From Verrucomicrobiota bacterium (lineage in GTDB: Bacteria; Verrucomicrobiota; Verrucomicrobiia; Chthoniobacterales; UBA10450), in assembly GCA_003218525.1 (NCBI GenBank), contig QHNU01000153.1:1-5890 (forward strand): a stretch of DNA of 5,890 nt. Direction: 5' to 3'. Made by a program: the position numbers and the translations under genes. The number at the start of each line of letters is the position of its first letter. The first letter of the stretch is position 1. Positions 1 through 4,447 of the stretch are shown one piece after another. The notes beneath the pieces are model-generated. The model was not told the origin of the DNA. It saw only the letters and a program-made list of their open reading frames with translations, and did not search any database.

Positions 1-1
1 G

Positions 2-529
2 GGCGACATTATTCACGGCATCCATCATTTCGTTCGCAAGAGCGAGGGCACGAGGCGCGCCGTAAACTTGAATGAAGTCATCCTGGAAGTCCTGCGATTA
101 CTGCATTCCGACTTGCTTGGGCGCGCTACTGCCGTTGAGACGCACCTCGCTCCGAATCTTCCGTCGATAAATGCTGATCCGGTTCAATTGCAGCAGATCT
201 TGTTGAATCTACTGATGAATTCGCTCGAAGCGATGCAGCTGACGCCGGCGGAAAAACGTGGTATCCTCATTACGACAAAATGCGAAGCCGATTCTGTCGT
301 AACCAGTGTGCGCGATCATGGCCCAGGGCTTGCCAAGGACGAGCCAAATAAGGTCTTTACGCACTTCTATTCAACCAAGCCAAGTGGAATGGGGATGGGT
401 CTGACCATTGTTCGCTCCATCGTGGAATCGCACGGGGGCGAGCTCGGCGTCGAAAATACCGATGAAGGCGCGCGTTTTTTCTTTCGCCTGCCGATAGCGG
501 CGAAAAATGAAACGCGGGAGGTCGCATGA
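2..529 (+). CDS. Sensor histidine kinase, C-terminal part (5' end outside window)
   Basis: The frame is open from base 2 to the TGA at 527-529, so only the end of the kinase is seen. It covers the last helix of the dimerisation domain and the whole HATPase domain. Visible ATP-site boxes are the N-box (QQILLNLLMNSLEA, Asn codon 218-220), the G1 box DHGPG (Asp codon 314-316), an F-box-like HFYSTKP and the G2 run SGMGMGL. The phospho-accepting His lies upstream of the window. By family it autophosphorylates and passes phosphate to a response regulator, almost certainly the gene at 526, which it overlaps by ATGA. It is about half identical to the aligned part of the kinase at 4444, so the missing N-terminus may likewise hold GAF/PAS domains (inference). 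A TTG at 68 could be called as a start but lies inside the conserved dimerisation helix, so it is not the true start. Confidence 0.93.
   Translation, partial: GDIIHGIHHFVRKSEGTRRAVNLNEVILEVLRLLHSDLLGRATAVETHLAPNLPSINADPVQLQQILLNLLMNSLEAMQLTPAEKRGILITTKCEADSVVTSVRDHGPGLAKDEPNKVFTHFYSTKPSGMGMGLTIVRSIVESHGGELGVENTDEGARFFFRLPIAAKNETREVA
516..521 (+). promoter_or_regulatory. Shine-Dalgarno site of the FixJ-like regulator
   Basis: GGGAGG lies four bases before the ATG at 526, inside the last codons of the kinase. Together with the ATGA stop/start overlap it indicates translational coupling, giving matched amounts of kinase and regulator. It is the clearest ribosome site in the window. Confidence 0.7.
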
Positions 530-1158
530 CCGCACCAGCGGCGCTTGTCGGTATAGTGGATGACAACCAATCGGTGCGTCGTAGTCTACGTCGTTTGTTT
601 AAATCGGCTGGTTACGCCGCGGAGACATTTTCATCTGCGGAAGATTATCTGGCGCGGGAAATCTTCGAAGGCCCGATTTGCCTTATTCTCGATGTCCGCA
701 TGCCGGGATTGAAGGGTCCGGGGTTACAAGAAGCGCTCGAGAAGCGAGGCGCTTGCGAACAGATTGTTTTCATTACCGGCCACGGCGACGTGCCGACCGC
801 TACTCGGGCAATGAAGAACGGTGCGGTTGATTTTCTGATGAAACCTTTCGACGACGGCGAACTGATCGAAGCGGTCAAGCGCGCTTTGAAACGCGGCCAG
901 GAATTCCGGCGTAAGCGCGGCGAAAAACGTGAGGCGCGTGGACAGATCAATAAATTAACACCACGCGAATTTGAAGTTTTTCGCTTCGTGATCATGGGCC
1001 TGTTGAACAAACAGATCGCCGCGGAATTGCACACGGCCGAGAAGACGATCAAAGTTCATCGCGGCCGCGTCATGCAAAAGATCGGTGTCACCTCCGTGGC
1101 GGATCTCGTGCGCGTCTCGCAGCGCGCCGGCGTTTCACCCGCGCACAATCCCGCATAA
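526..1158 (+). CDS. FixJ/NarL-type response regulator (REC + LuxR HTH)
   Basis: A complete 210-residue DNA-binding response regulator, the usual length for the FixJ class. The receiver domain spans about residues 6-122, with the acidic pair D12/D13, phospho-acceptor D56 in LILDVRMPG, switch T84 and K106 in the MKPF motif. A basic, charged linker (about 123-140) leads to a LuxR-type helix-turn-helix (about 143-200) with LTPREFEVF, the NKQIA turn and the recognition-helix run EKTIKVHRGRVMQKIGV. Phosphorylation by the overlapping upstream kinase should promote dimerisation and promoter binding; the targets are not visible. The ATG overlaps the kinase stop and has a strong Shine-Dalgarno. The last 14 codons, including the stop, recur as a relict at 3132-3173, which shows that this gene, or a paralogue of it, was once also adjacent to the receiver at 3221. 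Confidence 0.95.
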   Translation: MTAPAALVGIVDDNQSVRRSLRRLFKSAGYAAETFSSAEDYLAREIFEGPICLILDVRMPGLKGPGLQEALEKRGACEQIVFITGHGDVPTATRAMKNGAVDFLMKPFDDGELIEAVKRALKRGQEFRRKRGEKREARGQINKLTPREFEVFRFVIMGLLNKQIAAELHTAEKTIKVHRGRVMQKIGVTSVADLVRVSQRAGVSPAHNPA

Positions 1159-1360
1159 GACCAAGGTCCACTATTCTGCCGAATTATCAGGCCTAATATG
1201 CAGGGTGCTCGCTAGGTCCCACATGGCAAATGGGGCGCTCGCACAAATGCGCGTGACGCCCACTGAAAATCGTTCCTCGAAGATTGTTTGCCTGGTGAAT
1301 GATGATCCTCTGGTCCTCAGGTCGAGCGGCCTTTTACACGCCTCAGATGGATTCACCATC
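1150..1360 (+). repeat. Receiver leader/head repeat, copy A
   Basis: First of five copies of a leader plus the start of a receiver gene. It starts at the CCCGCATAAGAC motif that also ends the upstream regulator gene. It continues through about 95 bases of leader and then encodes MRVTPTENRSSKIVCLVNDD and a little more, before similarity to copies C and D stops near the ATTCACC motif at 1351-1357. It carries a TAATAT hexamer at 1194-1199 that is also in copy B but altered in C, D and E. Beyond 1360 the sequence becomes the efflux adaptor. One base is missing from the leader compared with copies C and D. Confidence 0.85.
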
Positions 1361-2299
1361 AGCCAGGCTAAGCGCGCCGCTATGCACATCATTGGTCGCG
1401 GAGCGTGGTTTCGGAAGGCGTTACTCACGGGATTGGTTTTGGTGAATGCGGCGCTCGCTACCTCCGTGCTCGATCAGCGTCCGATAGTAAGCGTCGTTTC
1501 GGCCCAACGCCCTAATAAGTCCGCGGATCTTGTTTTACCCGGCAGTACGCAGGCCATGCCAGAGACGGCGGTTCACGCACGCACGAATGGCTACGTGCGT
1601 CAGTGGTACGTCGATATCGGCGCAAAAGTCGAAGCCGGTCAATTGCTCGCCGAAATAGAAACGCCTGAACTCGATTGGGAATTGAATCAGGCGCGCGCCC
1701 GCGCCGCACAACCATTGGCGAATTTAGATCTCGCGCTCGCGACGTTGACACGTTGGGAGGAATTGATGGAAAAGAAAGTTGTCTCGCCGCAGGAGTTTGA
1801 GGAAAAGAAAGCAGCGACTGATGCGCGCCAGGCTGAGTTCAACGTCGCGCAGGCAAACGTCAGACGACTCGAGGAATTGCAGGGTTTCCAAAAAGTCGTT
1901 TCGCCGGTCGCCGGCATCATCACTGCGCGCCACATCGACAACGGCACTCCTGTTTCCTCGGGGAGCGCAGGTCAAAGTCCGGAGCTCTTTCGCGTCGCAA
2001 ATACCGACACGTTCCTCGTCTATGTCACCGTCCCGCACACCTACGCGCGCGCGATCGTTGTCGGGCAAAACGCCAGAGTGTCCTTCCGAGAAATTCCGGA
2101 GGAGATCTTCGACGCAAGAGTGGTGCGGACCGCTGACGCTCTTGATCCGACGTCGCATACCCTGCTCACCGAGGTTCAAGTAGCCAACGCCGACGGGCAG
2201 TTGTTTCCCGGAATGTACGCCGAAATTAAATTTGCGCCGCTGCAAAACGAAAATTCCACGCTGCCTCCTTTGGGCGCGCAACCAGGGGTGAGTAACTAG
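1205..2299 (+). CDS. RND efflux periplasmic adaptor (HlyD/MdtA-like), receiver-head fusion, C-terminally short
   Basis: Numbered from GTG 1205, the codon matching the conserved NTG of the other repeat copies. Residues 15-53 are a receiver head (acidic pair kept, no phospho-acceptor Asp). From about M60 (ATG 1382) the protein is an adaptor: basic residues and a hydrophobic anchor or signal (72-89), first lipoyl half with NGYVRQWYVDIGAKVEAGQL (about 129-155), short alpha-hairpin (156-228), second lipoyl half KVVSPVAGIITA (about 229-240) and beta-barrel (260-345) with ALDPTSHTLLTEV and FPGMYAEI. Such adaptors link an RND pump to an outer-membrane channel. The protein ends about 20 residues after the barrel, so the membrane-proximal domain, normally 70-100 further residues, is missing. 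No pump or channel gene follows. ATG 1247, GTG 1253 and ATG 1382 are alternative starts; if 1382 is used, the receiver head is a translated or untranslated leader. It may be a decaying gene. Confidence 0.8.
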   Translation: MLARSHMANGALAQMRVTPTENRSSKIVCLVNDDPLVLRSSGLLHASDGFTISQAKRAAMHIIGRGAWFRKALLTGLVLVNAALATSVLDQRPIVSVVSAQRPNKSADLVLPGSTQAMPETAVHARTNGYVRQWYVDIGAKVEAGQLLAEIETPELDWELNQARARAAQPLANLDLALATLTRWEELMEKKVVSPQEFEEKKAATDARQAEFNVAQANVRRLEELQGFQKVVSPVAGIITARHIDNGTPVSSGSAGQSPELFRVANTDTFLVYVTVPHTYARAIVVGQNARVSFREIPEEIFDARVVRTADALDPTSHTLLTEVQVANADGQLFPGMYAEIKFAPLQNENSTLPPLGAQPGVSN

Positions 2300-2313
2300 C
2301 AAGAAAACTCAAC

Positions 2314-2598
2314 GTGATGGACTGGAGAAAGAAAACAGCGGCCCAAGCGGGCGCGAGCACTGTACCTGCATTGGTACGACCTGCCTTTACGTATGTGAAA
2401 AGGCTTCATCTTGCCGAAGTGGCCCCGATCAGTGTCAAACACTTGATGAGGACAAAGTCGAATGCCATCACCGACTTAAGGTGGCCGGTCTCATTCTGGT
2501 TCGCCGTTCTTAGTCCTGCGCTAGGGATTCTGATCGGCTTTCTTCACTACTCCTTTTCTTTCGCTGAAAGCCTTACCGCAACCGTTGCATTCCGGTAG
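2314..2598 (+). CDS. Small membrane protein 1 (FWF..LSP family), unknown function
   Basis: A 94-residue ORF from GTG 2314 (or ATG 2317), 14 bases after the adaptor stop. The first dozen residues look like a receiver tail. The conserved part starts at M45 (ATG 2446): MRTK, a polar stretch, then one transmembrane helix about residues 57-83 containing SFWFAVLSPALGILIGFL. The same pattern (M-[RK]-T, FWF, LSP, G-x-x-I, FL) is found in the 39-residue product at 2996, so the two are paralogues, and both may really begin at this Met. I recognise no family. Neither start has a good Shine-Dalgarno, though closeness to the adaptor stop would allow coupling. A single-helix peptide could be a regulator or subunit of a membrane complex, but that is speculation. 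Conservation between the two copies is the main reason to believe it is translated. Confidence 0.5.
   Translation: MMDWRKKTAAQAGASTVPALVRPAFTYVKRLHLAEVAPISVKHLMRTKSNAITDLRWPVSFWFAVLSPALGILIGFLHYSFSFAESLTATVAFR
2320..2349 (+). repeat. Short receiver-tail relict after the adaptor gene
   Basis: The codons for DWRKKTAAQA match, in the same frame, the DLRKKTVARA tail of the receiver at 3221 (3653-3682). There are six mismatches in 30 bases, including a 14-base identical stretch (GAGAAAGAAAACAG). The relict sits directly after the adaptor stop, so the adaptor is flanked by a receiver head (1205-1360) and a receiver tail, as though it had replaced a receiver core. The match is short, so confidence is moderate. 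Confidence 0.5.
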
Positions 2599-2842
2599 CA
2601 GCTACAACGGCGCGGCCGCCCAGCAGCGCGCACAAAGTTACCAACAGCAACACCCCAGCGGGACTCACAGAAAGGCGGCGGGACCGGCGGCGCACAAAGC
2701 TCCGCGCTATATGCCTCCTCAGAAAGCTTCCGGCCACGGCGGGGAGTCTTCCGCGAGTTTGAATCCGAATAAGACTAAGGTCCCACTACCCCGCCGCGCT
2801 GTCAGGACTAATATGCGGCATGATCGCTCTGTCCCACATTGA
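2585..2842 (+). pseudogene. Gln/Ala-rich open frame ending in receiver-tail sequence, probable relict
   Basis: The frame is open from about 2534; a TTG at 2585 would give 85 residues. The first half is rich in Gln, Ala, Ser and His (AAAQQRAQSYQQQHPSG), a composition typical of low-complexity secreted or C-terminal tails. From codon 46 (2720) it reads QKAS, in frame with the receiver tail AQKAS of the 3221 gene. A one-base insertion then shifts the frame and the ORF runs through leader copy B. No start signal, domain or homologue is recognised. It is most likely the 3' scrap of a decayed gene joined to a receiver tail. This entry also accounts for most of the stretch between 2599 and 2820, in which no intact gene is seen. 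Confidence 0.3.
2718..2780 (+). repeat. Receiver 3'-end relict preceding leader copy B
   Basis: These 63 bases match 3681-3742 (end of the 3221 receiver plus start of leader D) with six substitutions and one inserted C. The central GGCGGGGAGTCTTCCGCGAG is identical. The original stop position is kept as a stop (TAA in the intact gene, TGA at 2760-2762 here). A receiver gene therefore once ended here; its body is gone and has been replaced by the low-complexity stretch. Confidence 0.75.
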
Positions 2843-2906
2843 AAATAGGGCGATCGCGCAAATGCGCGTGACGCCCAGTGAAAAGCCTACCTCGAAGATT
2901 GTTTGT
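2761..2906 (+). repeat. Receiver leader/head repeat, copy B
   Basis: Second copy of the leader, containing AAGACTAAGGTCC, an AGGA at 2804-2807, TAATAT at 2809-2814 and the conserved head from ATG 2820. Similarity to copies C and D stops at the GATTGTTTG motif near 2906, where the sequence jumps to a receiver tail. It has one extra C in the GGTCCC run compared with the other copies. Confidence 0.85.
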
Positions 2907-2999
2907 ATGAATCATCATCCAGGAACCCACGATTATCCGCGCTTGATCAGGTGCGCGATGGCAGGAATCGCACGGGCGCCGGTAGTTTTGACGGTATGA
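2820..2999 (+). pseudogene. Receiver gene with internal deletion (copy B)
   Basis: ATG 2820 starts a frame matching the intact receivers: SHIEN, then MRVTPSEKPTSKIVC. At about 2906 the sequence jumps to bases matching the tail of the receiver at 3782 (4214-4264), so about 340 bases coding for the REC core, including the phospho-acceptor Asp, are missing. The head frame continues out of phase with the tail and stops at TGA 2997-2999, a 59-residue product that cannot act as a receiver. The stop overlaps the ATG of the mini membrane protein at 2996 (ATGA). The tail frame itself (YESSSRNPRLSALDQVRD) is open from 2903 straight into that membrane protein. The remaining role may be as a coupled leader ORF, or it may simply be debris. 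Confidence 0.7.
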
Positions 3000-3115
3000 A
3001 AACACATGGTTCTGTAGTTACTTACATAGCCTTCTGGTTTACGATGCTTAGCCCGTTAATCGGCCTAATCATCGCATTTCTAAGCGCGTGGTTCTTCAGT
3101 CAGTCCGGCTTTTAA
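2996..3115 (+). CDS. Mini membrane protein 2 (39 residues, FWF..LSP family), unknown function
   Basis: A 39-residue peptide starting MKTHG, with one transmembrane helix (about residues 8-35) containing AFWFTMLSPLIGLIIAFL and ending SQSGF. It is a paralogue of the helix at 2446-2598: M-[RK]-T start, FWF, LSP and FL are shared in order, while the second copy lacks four residues before FWF. No family is recognised. The ATG overlaps the stop of the broken receiver ORF (ATGA), which suggests translation by re-initiation; no Shine-Dalgarno is seen. An in-frame extension back to TTG/ATG near 2903 would add a receiver-tail sequence. Because it is short, coding status rests on similarity to its partner and on the overlap. 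Confidence 0.5.
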   Translation: MKTHGSVVTYIAFWFTMLSPLIGLIIAFLSAWFFSQSGF

Positions 3116-3131
3116 AACGCGGCAAAGCATT

Positions 3132-3173
3132 CCGCAGCGCGCCGACGTCTCGCCAGCCCGCAATCCCGCATAA
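3132..3173 (+). pseudogene. Relict of a LuxR-type regulator 3' end
   Basis: The codons PQRADVSPARNPA plus TAA match SQRAGVSPAHNPA plus TAA, the end of the FixJ-like regulator at 526-1158. Bases 3133-3165 align without gaps to 1118-1150 with six mismatches in 33, several of them synonymous. Immediately afterwards the leader repeat follows in both places. It is too short to function. It shows that leader C was once preceded by a LuxR-type regulator gene, as leader A still is. Confidence 0.75.
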
Positions 3174-3652
3174 GACTAAGGTCCACTACCCCGCCGGACT
3201 GTAGGGACGAATGTTGTGGGATGCTCACTCTGTCCCACATTGAAAATGGGGAGCTCGCGCAAATGTGCGTGACGCCCACTGAAAATCGTTCCCCGGAGAT
3301 TGTTTGCCTGGTTGATGATGATCCCCTGGTCCTCAGATCGACCGGCCTTTTACTCGTCTCAGGTGGATTCACCGTGCGCCGGTTTGTTAAAGGCAAAGAT
3401 TTCATTACTTACGTTGAGTCACACGAGGTACCCCTGGTGGTGCTGGACATTTGGATGGAAGAAATGACCGGCTTCGAAGTCCTGGCGCGGCTGTGCGTTA
3501 TCTCACCGCAGACTCATGTCATCGTGATTACGGGACATGAAGATACCGCCGCGCGGATCCTCGCGATGCAAATCGGCACAGTCGCTTTTTTGATTAAGCC
3601 GTTCGATGACGAACAATTTCTCGAGGTGGTTCATCGGGCGCTCGGCCACCCG
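3165..3652 (+). repeat. Receiver leader/head repeat, copy C (full length)
   Basis: A 488-base unit from CCCGCATAAGACTAAGG to the GCCACCCG end of the receiver core, gapless against copy D (3726-4213). It comprises about 56 bases of leader before the start codon at 3221 and the whole REC coding region. An imperfect hairpin (GTCC-CTAC with one bulged A, 3181-3189, against GTAGGGAC, 3201-3208) exists here but is not preserved in all copies. An AGGGA at 3204-3208 lies 12 bases before ATG 3221. Confidence 0.9.
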
Positions 3653-3724
3653 GATTTGAGAAAGAAAACAGTAGCCCGAGCTCAGAAGGCTTCGGCCGCG
3701 GCGGGGAGTCTTCCGCGAGTCTAA
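3221..3724 (+). CDS. Single-domain response regulator (stand-alone REC), copy C
   Basis: A 167-residue protein made of a short leader (1-24), a full receiver domain (about 25-143) and a basic Ala-rich tail (144-167, DLRKKTVARAQKAS). Catalytic residues are present: D32/D33, phospho-acceptor D76, T104 and K126 in LIKPFDDEQ. The usual Pro four residues after the phospho-Asp is Glu (LDIWMEEM). There is no output domain, so like CheY or Spo0F it probably acts by protein contact, as a phosphate sink, relay step or connector for the neighbouring kinases. ATG 3221 is chosen because all five repeat copies keep an NTG at this point with an open frame. ATG 3263 or GTG 3269 would remove the 14-16-residue leader and give a standard receiver start. 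It is about 88% identical to copy D over 140 residues, with a different tail. Confidence 0.93.
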   Translation: MLTLSHIENGELAQMCVTPTENRSPEIVCLVDDDPLVLRSTGLLLVSGGFTVRRFVKGKDFITYVESHEVPLVVLDIWMEEMTGFEVLARLCVISPQTHVIVITGHEDTAARILAMQIGTVAFLIKPFDDEQFLEVVHRALGHPDLRKKTVARAQKASAAAGSLPRV

Positions 3725-3725
3725 A

Positions 3726-4213
3726 CCCGCATAAGACTAAGGTCCACTATTCTGCCCCAACGGTAGGGGGTAATGTGCGGCATGATCGCTCTGTCCCACA
3801 TTGAAAATGGGGCGATCACGCAAATGCGCGTGACGCCCACTGAAAATCGTTCCTCGGAGATTGTTTGCCTGGTTGATGATGACCCCTTGGTCCTCAGATC
3901 GACCGGACTTTTACTCGTCTCAGGTGGATTCACCGTGCGTCGGTTTGATAAAGGCGAGGATTTCATTACTTATGTCGCGTCACACGACGTGCCGCTCGTC
4001 GTCCTCGACATTTGGATGGAAGGAATGACCGGCTTGGAAGTTCTGGCGCGACTGTGCGCTATATCGCCGCAGACCCATGTCATCGTGATTACAGGACGCG
4101 AAGATAGCGCCGCGCGGCTCACCGCGATGCAAATCGGCACCGTCGCTTTTTTGATTAAGCCTTTTGATGACGAACAATTTCTCGAGCTGGTTCATCGCGC
4201 GCTCGGTCACCCG
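3726..4213 (+). repeat. Receiver leader/head repeat, copy D (full length)
   Basis: Full-length second receiver unit, 488 bases and gapless against copy C. The leader starts two bases after the stop of the copy C gene (TAA 3722-3724). The middle of the leader is the least conserved part (CTATTCTGCC here as in copy A, CTACCCCGCC in B, C and E), so the copies appear to have exchanged segments. A GGGGG run at 3766-3770 precedes the start codons. Confidence 0.9.
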
Positions 4214-4306
4214 CCTGAATCACCATCCAGAAAACCACCATTATCCGCGCCTGATCTGGTGCGCAATTCGCATAGGACTAAGGTCCAATACCCCGCCGAA
4301 TTGTAA
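3782..4306 (+). CDS. Single-domain response regulator (stand-alone REC), copy D
   Basis: 174 residues from ATG 3782, which aligns with the start of copy C; ATG 3773 would add three residues and ATG 3824 or GTG 3830 would shorten the leader. The receiver (about 25-143) has D32/D33, phospho-acceptor D76 in VVLDIWMEGMTG, T104 followed by GRED, and K126 in LIKPFDDEQ. No output domain is present. The tail differs completely from copy C: about 30 residues, Pro/Ser-rich (PESPSRKPPLSAPDLVRN), then a dozen residues (RTKVQYPAEL) encoded by leader copy E, because one base is missing relative to leaders A and C and the old stop is out of frame. It probably takes phosphate from a nearby HisKA kinase and acts through protein contacts. 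The same tail type is found, core-less, in copy B. Confidence 0.93.
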   Translation: MIALSHIENGAITQMRVTPTENRSSEIVCLVDDDPLVLRSTGLLLVSGGFTVRRFDKGEDFITYVASHDVPLVVLDIWMEGMTGLEVLARLCAISPQTHVIVITGREDSAARLTAMQIGTVAFLIKPFDDEQFLELVHRALGHPPESPSRKPPLSAPDLVRNSHRTKVQYPAEL

Positions 4307-4436
4307 GCACTAGCCTGCGGCTTGCTCGACACGCCCCACCTTGAAATGGGACGGTCGCGTAAGTATTTATTTATGACGCCCGTTGAAAAGTCAGACGCGG
4401 AGATTGTTTGCCTGGTCGATGGCGACCCAATGGTCC
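4265..4436 (+). repeat. Receiver leader/head repeat, copy E (truncated)
   Basis: Most diverged copy: AATTCGCATAGGACTAAGG, CCCCGCCG, CCTGCGG, a CCCCACCTTGAAA equivalent, then GACGCCC and GGAGATTGTTTGCCTGGT. The region before GACGCCC has gained and lost bases (a TATTTATTTATG stretch is new), but the net change is three, so the frame from TTG 4322 is kept. Similarity stops at the GGTCC near 4432-4436, a few bases before the kinase start. Confidence 0.8.
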
Positions 4437-4447
4437 CTATTGAATGA
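4322..4447 (+). pseudogene. Truncated receiver head acting as possible leader ORF of the kinase (copy E)
   Basis: From TTG 4322 (41 residues) or ATG 4373 (24 residues) the frame reads MTPVEKSDAEIVCLVDGDP, which is the head of the single-domain receivers with one acidic residue changed to Gly, and stops at TGA 4445-4447. No phospho-acceptor Asp or later REC strand is present. The stop overlaps the ATG of the kinase (ATGA at 4444-4447). In this copy the codon matching the GTG of copies A-D is an ATG, which keeps a start possible close to the kinase. It is either debris from recombination or a short upstream ORF that feeds ribosomes onto the kinase start. Confidence 0.6.

Noticed and set aside
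645..1052. 135-residue minus-strand ORF opposite the FixJ-like regulator
   Set aside because: Antisense shadow of a well-supported REC-LuxR gene; composition is Arg/Ser-rich as expected of a shadow.
1779..2183. Plus-strand 134-residue ORF in another frame of the adaptor
   Set aside because: Ser/Arg-rich out-of-frame shadow; the frame of the adaptor is established by its lipoyl and barrel motifs.
1724..2302. 192-residue minus-strand ORF opposite the adaptor gene
   Set aside because: It mirrors the adaptor coding strand, which has clear family motifs. The minus-strand product has no recognisable domain and no start signal.
2362..2377. GTACC/GGTAC inverted repeat with a 6-base spacer
   Set aside because: Only five pairs, inside an ORF, with no associated motif; expected by chance in a window this long.
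3104..3125. TTTTAAAA-containing palindrome after the mini membrane protein as a terminator
   Set aside because: The stem is A/T only, with no G/C-rich hairpin before a T run.
3181..3208. Possible RNA hairpin in leader C (8 pairs, one bulged A, 11-base loop), candidate attenuator or riboswitch
   Set aside because: Partner bases are not kept by compensating changes in leaders A, B and E. It lacks a poly-T tail, so there is no good evidence for a conserved structure.
1150..4447. Interpretation of the repeats as a CRISPR array or insertion-sequence copies
   Set aside because: Units are long, irregularly spaced and contain receiver codons. There are no short uniform repeats with spacers, no transposase, no terminal inverted repeats and no target-site duplications.
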